Positions 34,895 to 45,985 of a DNA stretch of 64,000 bases are shown piece after piece. Positions within the stretch are counted from its first letter, which is position 1. Every line of letters begins with the position of its first letter. Where the stretch lies: contig OZ024887.1 in NCBI GenBank assembly GCA_964017195.1, positions 310,001-374,000 of the forward strand, written 5' to 3'. The notes below the pieces were generated by a model. The model saw only the letters and a program-made list of their open reading frames with translations, ran no database searches and was not told the origin of the DNA. This DNA comes from Siderastrea radians. Its lineage: Eukaryota > Cnidaria > Anthozoa > Scleractinia > Rhizangiidae. The position numbers and the translations under genes were made by a program.

Positions 34895-36401
34895 TGGAAT
34901 TGAAGAAAACCTTAAAGGGACTATGTCACCCCAGGTGCATGCGCAAGTTGATAATAACTTTGAAATCGTTAGCCCAACTTTTTCAAATACCGTCAGAGAG
35001 TTCAGGAGGCTGTTTTATCGCATTGGATGTAAATGTAAAGGTATATCGACTGATTTTGAAAAATTGGCTATATTCTACAGAAAGTGATTCTGGTTGTAGA
35101 AATCAAACAAATCTACGGAGGAATACTCCTCTTAGAAAGCGACCAACCGGAGTCGAAAGCGCATGTGCCCCAGCTGACATAGTCTCTTTAAGCGGTCACA
35201 ACGACCTGGCGTTAGAATGGTTTTACTTACCCCGTGAAACAACATCTAATAATTGGTTTCTAATAGTCACAAGTAAAGGAAAGAACGCAATGGAATTAGT
35301 GTGTAATAGTGCCTAATTCTTTAGTATCTGTTTCACGGGGTAAGTTAAATCTCTCTCTCTTTGGTCGCATTTGCTGGGTTTCAATTCTTAGGATTTTAAC
35401 CATTTTGGCTTTTTTTATTTCTTTCATTGAAATAACTTTTGACTCTTCAATAACTGCATGTAATTACAATGCACTGGTCAACAACTCGGTGTCAGGAAGT
35501 CTCGATCTTTAGATGTCCATGTGTAACAGTTGCCGGAGTAGTCCGCAAAATATGCCGAGTGCACAAGCGACGACTTGTGAAAAGTACCTGCGCGGTTTTT
35601 GTTTTTCCACTGTGCATTTGACATGATTGAGTTTATAAAGGTTAATATTTATTGTATGTAGTGTACTTTGTCTTGTAGTAAGTAATTATCGTAATTGCAA
35701 ATGTAAAGTGGTCTACCATTTGCTGTTCCATGGATTTAATTGTAAAAACTCTTTCCTACTTTAGTAATAAATTGTAGAATGTACGACCTTGTTTACTTAC
35801 GAATACACTGTGATGTGTAAATAATGTTTTGTCGTTTCACTTTTCATGTCCTCTGAGTTTTTCCACCTGACTTTCCAGATTGAAGTGGAAAGAGAGAAGA
35901 CTGACGACCGTGTGAAAGGTTGATCGTAGAAGCCTGATAACCACCGGCTCGAACCACCATATTGTTCATAAATTTATTGTGTACAAACACAAGAAAGACA
36001 AAAATCACATTTCATCCGAGCACATGTAATTTCACAAAAGAGAACAACTATGTCGCAGATTGCGGGGAGTGCGAGCGCCTGAAACTAGGGCCCAGTTTGA
36101 GGACACAACTTATTAAGAAACAAACAAAACAAGACAAAAATTAACTCGGAGCAGAGCTCATTGTTATTTCCCGTGTTCTACGAAAAGCGATGGTTCTAAA
36201 AGTGTTTAAAAAAATGCCACCAGGAATCTTTCTGCGCCTTTTAATGTATAAAAAAAGACATGCAAAAATTTCAGCGTGCTGATTGGCTGAGAGAACGTCA
36301 ATTAATCCCAAACAGTGAGCAGTGCAGAAAGTTGAAATTGAGTGCAGAAACTTGAAATTAAATTGATTGACAGGAACGTCGCGAAACCGTAACAAAACAA
36401 A

Positions 36402-37744
36402 ATGGCGGACAGGTTTGGGGAAAGTAACATTTTAATTCAGAGTTTGAAGGAGAATGCAAAGAACAAAAACACTCAACAAAGCACAAACAACTGGGTAAAA
36501 GTCTGGAAGTCTTGGGCTGCTTAAAAGGGCTATGACCACAGTATTGAAAAGGACGAACCAGAGAGGGCCTGAACAAAATTCTCGAGTAGTTTTACGCAAC
36601 AGTTCGTAAGAAAGACGGGGAAGATTACGAGCCTGACAGCCTTCGTGTAATGGTTACCGCTATTGACCGATATCTAACAGAAAAAGAGTACAAACACTCC
36701 ATAATTCGCGACAAAGAGTTTAAAAGCTCCAAGCAAGTTCTTGAGGGAAAAGCTCGGCTTCTCCGGCAACAAGGCAAAGGCAAGCGGCCGAACAAGTCAC
36801 GAAGTCTGACAACAACCGAGGAAAATGAGCTGTGGGAAAAAAAGAAGCTGGGAAAGGGAAGTCCACAAGTCCTGGTCCAAACAGTTTGGTGGTTCTTGAC
36901 GCAGTACTTTGGTCTTCGTGGTCGCCAGGAACACCACAGCATGAAAGTTGAAGATTTCTCCTTTGGACTGGACGAAAACAACATGGAGTACTTCGAATTC
37001 ATCGAGAACCCGACCAAAACACGCCAGTCTGGATTGTCTGCAAAGCCCCGAAGCTTTCTTCCAAAAATGTTTGCCACTGGAGACTGGAGACGTCCCGTTG
37101 CAATCTTCAAAGAGTTTCTGTGGCGTCGTCCTCCCGAATTACGTACAACCGGTCCACTTTATCTCTCTTGCGTGTCAATTCCGTCCTCGCAAGTTTGGTA
37201 CAAGCGGAAGCCGATGGGAGAGAACAAGATCAATGGCATGATGAAATCCGTCATCCAACGAACGTCACTGGAGGATTCATCGAAAACATTTTCTAACCAC
37301 AGCGCTAGGAAAACAGTTGTAAAGAAGTTGAAGACAGCAGGCCTCGAGCGAAGTTCAATTGTTAAAGTAACGGGCCACAGAAACGAGAAGTCACTGGATG
37401 ACTATGACGAAGGACATGAAAGTGAACAGCGGCAGCTTTCCCACACCATCAGCAACGCAAGAAACATCAACAGCCAGTTAGATCGAGGAAACAGCTCAAC
37501 GTCGGTCAGTAGTACCACCAGCAGTTCCAGCAACTTCAACCCGTTCTTGCCCGACGTTCAATCCCGCGGCAACAACTTCAACCAAGCAGCTTTCGCGTTT
37601 CAGATGCCCAGCTACATATCCGGCCAGAATGATCAGCGTCAGTGTTTCATGAACATAAACCATTTCGACCACTGTCAAGTCACTTTTAACATGGGAAACA
37701 CAGCAGCTCCTGAAAAGCCACAACCAGCTACACCACCTGGCTAG
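36402..37744 (+). pseudogene. Crypton-like tyrosine recombinase, damaged N-terminus
   Basis: From 36650 a 364-residue frame reads as a DUF3504/Crypton-type tyrosine recombinase. These enzymes move DNA by site-specific recombination without terminal inverted repeats, and relatives were domesticated in ZMYM2, QRICH1 and KIAA1958. Visible catalytic residues are an Arg in GLRGRQEH (about 90-92), HSAR (217-220), His243 in TGH and Tyr252 in LDDYD, so the tetrad and nucleophile look intact. The C-terminal 100 residues are Ser/Asn/Gln-rich. The probable start is ATG 36402 (MADRFGESN). That frame hits TAA at 36522-36524 and shifts near 36563, and TAG at 36587-36589 interrupts the main frame. It is therefore probably a decayed copy, although the 364-residue remainder could still be translated or spliced into a longer product. 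No inverted repeats or AATAAA were identified around it. Confidence 0.75.
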
Positions 37745-38104
37745 GACAGTATTTCTAAGTGATTCAAATTTCGAAAAGCTTTTCGAAAATGTCGACCGAT
37801 TTCGTCTTAGTTAGATTCGACTACGAACAAGAACAACTTGAGCTCTTGAAATAAGCAAGTTTTGACGTTATTTCGCACCTCTTTTTTCTTTGAGGTTTCC
37901 GAAACTTTAGAACGATAGCTGCTTCCAGAGAGAATATTTTTTATCTGTAAATTTCCACAAGTGCTATCATGTCATTCAAGGATGTCAGTTTTCAACCAAT
38001 AACGTGAATGTCGGCGGAACCAGTGAGCCGTGACACGAAATAAACACGATTGAAGAGGAAAACAGAGTGAAATTTTTGCATGTGTATTATTAACAAGTAA
38101 TCAC

Positions 38105-38140
<36 letters not shown>

Positions 38141-39254
38141 TCGTAAATTTTTCAGACTTAAAATTTTGTTAGCCATTGAAAAATTTACTCGAAATCATGT
38201 GATTACCTATAATAATTCACATTAATGACCTTCAGGGTAATGGGCTTCCCAGTTTCAAAACCAATTTTAGCTGACTTTTTGTTTGGGCAAAATGAATACA
38301 GCTCTGAAGTGGCGTCACTATTTGTTCGCTTTTTGGATTACAGTGTGATGAGCGATCATTCAGCTTGTATTGATGAAATCCTTTACAAGTGAGAATTGTT
38401 TGATACATTATACATGTAATGGTTTACAAGCATTTTTAGCTATTCGTGGATCTGAACTTTTTAATTTTTTTTTAATTTTTCCATTCTGTATAATGTTTTG
38501 ATGTAAGCATTTGTATAGGGTAATCTAATCTAGCCTTAATATTTGATTTCTTCGAGTTGACAACGACCGGCTTATAAGATGCTGAAGCCTAATTAATGCA
38601 TAACTTTTCGTTATTTCGAAACATTCTTTTGTAAAAATTTGTTTACTATACGAAACTCAAGACAACAATCCATTTCTCTCTTCAAAACCAAAGAAAATTA
38701 TTCTAACGATTAATGCTTTAATGAAATGTTTTTAAACATTTAAAAGTCCCAGAAAGAAACATTTACAGTGGAATTATTTGTTATTCCACAGAACCAAACG
38801 TTTGACGCCTTATTTTATTGTGTACCCCAACACCTGAGTTTGTAAATCAGGGAGCTGGCTTCATGGGAACGGAGGCAATGTCGCTTAACAAGAAATTAGT
38901 AGCAGTATGCTTGTGCATCATGGTACATTTCTCAATCTTTACCTGCAAAACCACCCTAGGAAATATCGCTTGGCTATGTGAACGTGATGTTGAAAGTTCT
39001 ATTCTTCCTATTGAACACAAACGTTGTCTCCACATAGGACTGTTCAGCCTCGAGACAGGTTTGAGACACTGAATGGACCGTTCGAAAAATCACTTGACAA
39101 CTAAACATGTAAAGTAACAAGGCGTAAGAAACTTCCGCCTTGTTGCTTAAGCTCCCTGTTCGGGACGAGTGATAAAGTTCAATTGAATTAAGCCATGGAC
39201 TAAAAGCTGCAGCTATGCGCCCAATACACAGGGGAGCATCTTACAAGATGAACG
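37745..39254. other. Gene-less stretch after the recombinase
   Basis: AT-rich sequence with no supported coding region. It contains one small foldback (38086-38217). Paired frames at 38818-39072 plus and 38847-39035 minus have no recognisable features. Confidence 0.4.
38086..38217. mobile_element. Tiny MITE-like foldback
   Basis: GTAATCACATGATTT (38097-38111) and its exact complement (38192-38206) are 15-bp arms. Flanking ATTATTA/TAATAAT sequences extend the symmetry. The total length is about 130 bp with an AT-rich loop. No clear target duplication was resolved. Confidence 0.6.
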
Positions 39255-40040
39255 TTAAGAGCGCTTGTCTGTAAAAATCAAACACAACGCGGCATGGGTG
39301 GAAAATTTGATTTCTTTCATATTTTAATGTTAGATAGGTTAGGGTATAACTAAAATCACTGGATACTTTTTTGGCAAAATATCCTTTTATTTCAAAGAAA
39401 AATGCAAATAACGAACTTCCGTTAAAATCGCCATTTGAAGCAGTAAATTATGACAACAATTTGAGGCGTTCGCGTGCAAAAACAAATCCCTCTGTCGTCT
39501 TTAAAACACCCAAATCTACTTTTGCAATCTGTCAAGAGATTCAAAAATGATTTTGGTAGAAACTGCGTTGTTCTTTGTGTTTGAAATAATTTAATTTTGA
39601 AAGTATACATTTCTCATCAGGAAAAGTACCTTGTGATTTAAATTATTTTTCACCATGTGCTAAACCTTGAAATCGATTCAGCTTCTGGCTGTTGAACTAA
39701 GAAAAGATGTTCTCAGGATTGCTACAAAAATTTCTTTGGGCAAATGATTGAGAGCGACGCGAGAGCTTTTCAAAGTTCGTTAAAATGCAGGTTTTTTTAC
39801 GCTTCTTGGCAACATGCCATTCGCGAGTCACGCACATATTTTAATGTGTTTTTCGACCCTTATGAGATCGAAAACGTCAAAAAGAAAAACAGTTCGAAAC
39901 GCTCTAACCTTATTTGCTGTAGAGGACAGGTCCAGAGGCCATTTTCGTGTGATTCTCTTGCCGTTCGTCGTATTTTGGTCCTGCTGATGACGTCCAATGA
40001 ACCGAATGAACACCGCCAACTGGGTCAACTTAAATGCAAC

Positions 40041-42257
40041 AGGGCGTAACATGTCGATCAAAATCGATCATCGAAAACGTAGTCGATAAGTCGAAAGTAC
40101 TCGATATTTGTCGATAATTGTCAATCGACAAGTTTAATTTGTCGATAAAAGTCGATAATCACAAGATTTTCAACTGATTATCGACTTTTATCGACAAATA
40201 TGGAGACCAATGTTCACTCGATCGGTTACGAAATTAACCAAAACAATAACAGCTTCAACGACTTTTCATAGAAGTGTAATGCATCAGTCAATTCCAGCGG
40301 TGCCCATCCCCCCCCCGGGCATTAGTCGGGCATTTGCTCACGTTTTAATCCCGGGGGTGGGGCATTTGAAATTTTATCACTGCCCGGGGGTCGGGCATTT
40401 GCCTACCCCGGGGGCATTTGACAAGGTGAGAAAAACGTTCCGGTGTAGTCAGTCTGAGGTCGTCCATGATCTTCCATTCCTTTGTTGCTGTTCGCTGATT
40501 GATTTCATCGTTTGTTGATTAAATACTGTATCAAGTGAAATTAATTCTACGTACTATATGGATTTTTAAGCTATTCGAGATGACCAGTTTAGTAAAAATA
40601 TTTTATGTTTTTGGCCGTTTGTTAAATACAGATCATGCATTTTCAGTTCTTCGAAATTATTTAAGCATGTCTTTTAATATAGCTTATTTAATAAAACACT
40701 TATAAGTTGTGTATGTCAAAATCAAATAAATGAACGTGTTATTGATATTAATAAAGTATCATTATTTTGAAAACAAATGAACAACGGAAGGGGAGACGCA
40801 CAGGTATAGAATAACCGAAGCGCATTGATAATAATGATGAGTGACACTCTTTTCGTTATGATTTATAATTAAAATCTTGAGCAGTGTTGCTTTCTAGATG
40901 ATCCCGGGAGTAGGGCATTTGCCTTCTATTTTGGTCCCACCCCGGGGCATTTGACGGACTTACTTGTCCCCACCCCCGGGAATTTGCCATTTAAAAAAAA
41001 ATGCGAATGCCCGGGGGTTGGCCCGGGGGGGGGGGGATGGGCACCGCTGGAATTGACTGATGCATAAACAGTTCTTAAGTAAATCTGTATGACAATAAAG
41101 TTAAACAAAAAAACTGAGCAATAACCTGAACAGTTACAGCTAAGCCTGCTTAATCCTTAACCTTTGATAAACTGGAAAAAACATTCGTGCAATGGTCCTC
41201 TCAACCTCTTTCAGTTTGTGGCTTCCTCGATAAAGTCTTTTGGTCGTCGATTTCCGAATGGATTTCGAGGTAAGCAGGCAAAGCGATTTCTAAATTTAAA
41301 AGTCCCACGTGACATATAGACAAAACTTTGAAAGTGACTCGCCAAGGCAATTACTCGAAAAAGAAATGATTTAAATGCGATACTACGTATCAAAACAGCG
41401 TGTTACTCTCACGGGCATAATTTGAATGTTGTATGCCGAGTGGTTCCTCATGGAAGTCGAGATTAGTTTTGCCAACTAAACGGCGAACTGCAGGTTGATA
41501 TATGCACCAAGGATTCGTACATACGTTTGTAAGATTTCGACCAAGGATTTGCTATAACTTTTTGGTCGAAAGGTTGCTATTTCAAGCGTGGAACCTCTCT
41601 CTTTCGAAACAAGCTTCTTCACTGCACCGGCGCCTTCGGACGTGAAAGCGAAGTCATTTGCCGTCCGTCCAAGGTCTATGACGTATTTCTGTATCCGGTA
41701 TCTAACCCACAAATCGAGTTTCTTTTCGCAAAATGTTCATGACCATGCTTCTTTGCTACTCCCGCGTCAAGTTTAGGTTACGTTCACCTGACGTCGAACA
41801 CAAATTTCACTGATCCGTCTATAACTGCGATGGTCTTCTTGACATTTCATTCACTCATAACAGTCGGAGAGTATTGTGAGATTCGATCTGAAAATGATTT
41901 ACTTTTGCTGTAGTTTCTGCTTTCACCTCATGTTTATTTTAGTTTTCAAAATTTACAGTGTAAAATCGGTAAAATTAAGTCTTGGCACAGTCAATCCTGC
42001 TTCGTTATAGATTTTCCGCGTTCAACAACTGTAGTCTTGTCTTCCACCCATGATACATCGTTTTGTTTTCGATACTTGTCGATTGAAATCGATCAAAATC
42101 GAACTGTAACATTGAAAATCGATCAAAATCGATAATCACAAGAAATCGGGTGATCGATTTTTATCGACTTCCGATATTTGTCGATTGATTACTATCGACA
42201 ACGATCGACAACGATCGACTTTTATCGACTATCGAAATTATCGACAAGTTACGCCCT
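40041..42257. mobile_element. Element B, GTCGATA-rich transposon inside A
   Basis: The ends are AGGGCGTAACATGTCGATCA and the complement of AGGGCGTAACTTGTCGATAA. Both subterminal regions (about 40050-40200 and 42060-42250) are packed with ATCGACTTTTATCGAC, ATTGTCGATA and AATCGATCAAAATCGAT motifs, about 20 in all. The flanks AATGCAAC and GATGTAAA resemble each other imperfectly, compatible with a mutated 8-bp duplication. Comparison with the uninterrupted right arm of A confirms the insertion point. CAGGG/CCCTG-type ends suggest hAT, but this is inference. It contains element C and no transposase. Confidence 0.75.
40285..41059. mobile_element. Element C, nested in B, 6-bp duplication
   Basis: The ends CAGTCAATTCCAGCGGTGCC and their exact complement continue into C-runs and CCCGGGGGT-rich arms. 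The direct flanks are ATGCAT (40279-40284 and 41060-41065). The arms repeat GGGGCATTTG-type phrases in mirrored order. It is 775 bp long and non-coding. The superfamily is uncertain. Confidence 0.8.
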
Positions 42258-42413
42258 GATGTAAACGGTCGAACAGCTCAACGACACCATCTTTTCTTGT
42301 AAAGCGTTCGACGTCTTTCTGCACTACGGCATCTTACTCAACGGTTCAGTTGATTTAATACGAGTGTTGCTCAGTTTTCAGTGCACAAAAACATTATCAG
42401 ATTTGACTGCTAA

Positions 42414-44102
42414 GAGGGTGGTAAAGGGGGGTCTGGATCACGTTTCGCGAAAAATAAAATGGCCATTTCATATGCGTGACATATTTATTTTTGGGGACCA
42501 CAGATTGTGTACTAAATCTGTGCCCCCACCCCCCCCCCCCCCGCCCCCCGCCCCCCGCCACCAAATTGTTTTTTTAATTGTTTTAAGACAGTTGTCGGAA
42601 TGTTCTCATGAAGGAGCAGTCTATGGTGCCCGGGGGAGGGTACTCCCCCACAATACCTATACGGGTATATGTGCCGCCCAACAGGGTCGTGATTTTGGGA
42701 CTCCTGATCTAGAACGGGGTATCCATTTTAGAGATGTTTCCTAGAACGGGGTACAATATTCGAACGCACGAAAGTTTAAAATTGTCAGCAGCCATTTGAA
42801 ATTATTAATAGAGAGTTTTCTTTACTAAAACTCAAAAAAAAAAATACCGACATAACCAACAAATTGTTGCATCGCGTGTTGCGCGCAGTAGGCGTATTGT
42901 AAGGTAATTATCGTGTTATAACGCATTCGATAACGCGCGCTTGGTTCCGACGCGACGAGCGGGGAATAATATTAAGTCAGCATATACCGCGTTGTGTCTA
43001 CACAGGAAACCTACTTCTTATGAACGGATTAAAATATATCTATTTATTACATACTCAATAAAGGCTCCATGATCACGTAGCAATACGGCCTTAAGGGGGA
43101 TTACACGTGGATACCTTTTACCCTCTATAATTAATTCGCTAGATTAATTTTAGAACTTCTCATAAGGGACAAACGTTTTAGTGAGTTCCTCAGTTAGTTT
43201 TTAATACAATGGTAAATAAAGAAATCGCCAATCATGGCTTTATCTTCAAGTTTCAAAACGAAGCAATAATGTAGCTGATTTGTCAGAGAAGAAGAATTGT
43301 TGTATTTGGATGTATAAGTCGAAAAAACAAAGAAATAACGTAAAAAAAACCTGGCTATTGCAATTATCTCCATTTTAGAACGGGGTATGAAAAATTGACC
43401 TATTTCTAGAACGGAGTATCATTTTGAATGCAAAATCTCTCTAAAACGGGGTCCTATTTTGGAGACCCGGGTGGCACATACCCACCCAAATTATACTTGA
43501 GTACCCCCCCCCGGGCTATGGTGTTTCCGACACCCTTCTGTTCCGCCAGACACTGTTTTCCACCAAACTCCAAAACGTCTTTCTTGAATGTTTACAGGTT
43601 TTTTTGTTTTTTTGTGTATTTTGCACGAAAAGAGGAATCTAGACTTTTCTTTCTGCACCAAGGCTTTCTTGTTAGCATGTACATAATACAAACTAAACAA
43701 AACTATGATATGAGGCAGAACCTTGCGACCGTCCAGATACGCTTCCGCAATGATCACCAAGAAAACCAAGATAAACGGTGGAATGAGTAGAGCGACCTGG
43801 CATCCAGAATGACGACCAGTCACAATCTTGCACTGGTCGCGCAGTTTACCACACGTGGTCTTGTTTTTTAAAAACGCTTACTATAGAATTTTTTGCAAGA
43901 AAAAGAGAGTCACGGTTTATAGGGACATTTCAGGATAAAAGTAAACAGACATTTTGCAATTCTCATGAAAAAAAAAAAGGTGATTCACAGTTCGCGGCTC
44001 TGTAACCAAATCACGTTTCACGAGGAAAAACTTTGCCATTTCACAATTCACGGGAAATAAAAAGGGCCTTTCACGGGTCACGAAAAAACCTTAACCACCC
44101 TC
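42414..44102. mobile_element. Element D inside A, 6-bp duplication
   Basis: The ends GAGGGTGGTAAAGG and CCTTAACCACCCTC are near complements flanked by TGCTAA (42408-42413 and 44103-44108). The subterminal parts share TCACGTTTCGCG-like and TCACGGGTCACG-like motifs. The uninterrupted right arm of A lacks this DNA, supporting insertion. It contains element E. No transposase frame was found. Confidence 0.8.
42628..43516. mobile_element. Element E, nested in D, 6-bp duplication
   Basis: The ends GCCCGGGGGAGGGTACTCCC and a close complement (GAGTACCCCCCCCCGGGC) are flanked by TATGGT (42622-42627 and 43517-43522). Inside both ends the phrase CTAGAACGGGGTA or a variant recurs about six times in mirrored orientation. 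It is 889 bp long and non-coding. The GC-rich termini and 6-bp duplication resemble element C. Confidence 0.8.
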
Positions 44103-45161
44103 TGCTAAATTGGGACGAAACGTGGATGGTCCAGCGTGCGTATTTGGTTTGTCACGCAATGCATATCAAAGGCATTTTAGGGGGTAGGGGAAGGGCAAAA
44201 CCTTTGAGGAGTAAAATGACATTGTGTTAATTGCAGGGATTATTCGTGGTTTTAATGGCGTTGTGTGTCTTTCTTACTTATTACCAGTGTTGTTACAACC
44301 ATTAAAAATTGTATTTGCTACCCTAGTAGTCTGAAACGCAATTCCAACCTTTCTGACGAGCTTACAGCTGAGTGGTGCAACAGAAGTGGCGCTATTATTA
44401 ACTAGACCCAATTTTAATACGGGGAAAACCTATAACTACAAGGGGCTCCCTTTTGTTAATTGACGAGCAGGCATTCTACCTATGATCATTGGTGTCAGTC
44501 TGCTGGTTCTCAGCTGGCACCGGACCGGCACAAGGCACAGTTATATCAGGAGTGAAAGTCAGCTCGCTGTTAATGTGTTGGATGGAGTTTTGGACAGGAA
44601 GGGTTCTCTCTTCATAGCAAATGGATGCGATCGAAGTTTTTAACTGTGCTCTCTTGTCAGCTGTTTGGCGTAGTCTACATTAGTGTGTCCTGACTAATGA
44701 GTGGGGCCTCTAACAGCACGCCAGTGCTGTTTGAAGACTGTGAAATATGGCACGCAACCATGGTAACAAAAAATGAGGTTCTGTTCCTGAATTTCTGTTT
44801 ACGAATCTTACTGAGACAGGTTCCCAGTGAGCGAGATCTCTCACAGCAGCCAGCATACTTATCATAATGGATATGAGGATATCATAACAGAAATACGTCA
44901 AGCATCTTGCCCTTAAACGTCTGTTACCTCTTTCACGTTCTACATACACCTTAATGAGAACGAAGAGAAGAGTGAGGCTTCCATCGATAACCTGGCTAAT
45001 ATTCGGATAGACCTATGTCTAGTAGTGGCCCGGATCGACCCAGCCCCTTGTGCTGCAGCTTCTGCTCGACACTATTCCAAGTTTTGCACGATGGCTGGGA
45101 CATAATTATCATCATTGTATTCAAGCGTTCATTGTTAAAACTGACTTGTAACTTGTGGTAT

Positions 45162-45985
45162 CAGGCCCGTAGCAAGGCTAAAATAAATGCTGCGAGCAAA
45201 TTGGCCCAGTCAAAGCCTTCCCCCCCCCCCCTTCAAAATACACACTCACATAGATACTAACTCTGTTCACAATGCCACAGTTTGTGTCGATTTCGTCAAA
45301 AACGACACCTTTTTGTGGACATCGTTCGTTGACAATTTGTCAAAAAGCTGCTTCCTGTTTGCTTTTTCGCCGACAAAGTTGTTGGCAACATCCACCAGAT
45401 TTATAGCATCAGTTTTTAAAAAGTACCCTTAAAGTTACAAGGTTTGTTAGAATTGAAACATTTTGACAGCCAAGCTACGAATTTTGGACCTGTTTTACCT
45501 AACTCTCGTAAACGTTTACGTAACTTTTATCACTCGATTGGTGAGATAAAAATAGTTTTGTTCCTTAGACTTGTTTTGAAACAACATGATGAGCTTAAAG
45601 CTTGCAGCAAATACACAGCAGTCGCTTAGCTATTAAAGGCATTAAGGTCCTTTACAGTAAAGCTATACTGCCAGGGTCAAGGTGATATGGGTGAAGAAAG
45701 ACATTGGTAAGGAACCTGGACAACTGAAATGTGCGGTGGGCTAGCTAGTAGATTTTTGAAGCCCACTTGCCCGGTGGCTAGTGACTCAACAGATGTCAAA
45801 CCCTGTTAAAGGTCGTAAAATTATAAAAGGAACTTTTAACATCAGCATTTAAGACTATTCGTTGCACATTAATTCGTTTTAATTATATATTTTTGGCTCA
45901 TTTATTGTAATGTTTTTTCAACTTCCAAAAATTCTGGGAGCTCGAGCCCCCCCCCCCCCCTGCCCCTCCCCCTTCTACGGGCCTG
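45162..45985. mobile_element. Element F in the loop of A
   Basis: The ends CAGGCCCGTAGCAAGG and CCTTCTACGGGCCTG form an inverted repeat. GGTAT flanks both sides (45157-45161 and 45986-45990). Long C-runs occur just inside both ends. It is 824 bp long, has no transposase, and the superfamily is uncertain. Confidence 0.7.

Larger units (their letters stand above)
32534..36401. other. Intergenic region downstream of PATL1
   Basis: No supported gene. It includes the PATL1 3' flank, an ATC/GTC microsatellite at 33066-33140, a diverged tandem duplication (33330-34065) and a small foldback element (34637-34894). A short inverted repeat (ACTTACCCCGTGAAACA at about 35223 and its complement at about 35328) is also present. 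At about 34914 the sequence TTAAAGGGACTATGTCAC may be the end of a repeat related to the one at 4744. Confidence 0.4.

Noticed and set aside
36625..37110. 161-residue minus-strand frame
   Set aside because: Antisense shadow of the Crypton-like recombinase frame, which has clear catalytic motifs on the plus strand.
40310..43515. CRISPR-like or satellite array from regularly repeated CCCGGGG/CTAGAACGGGGTA phrases
   Set aside because: The phrases are mirrored between the two ends of inverted-repeat elements and lack spacers of constant length; this is animal DNA.
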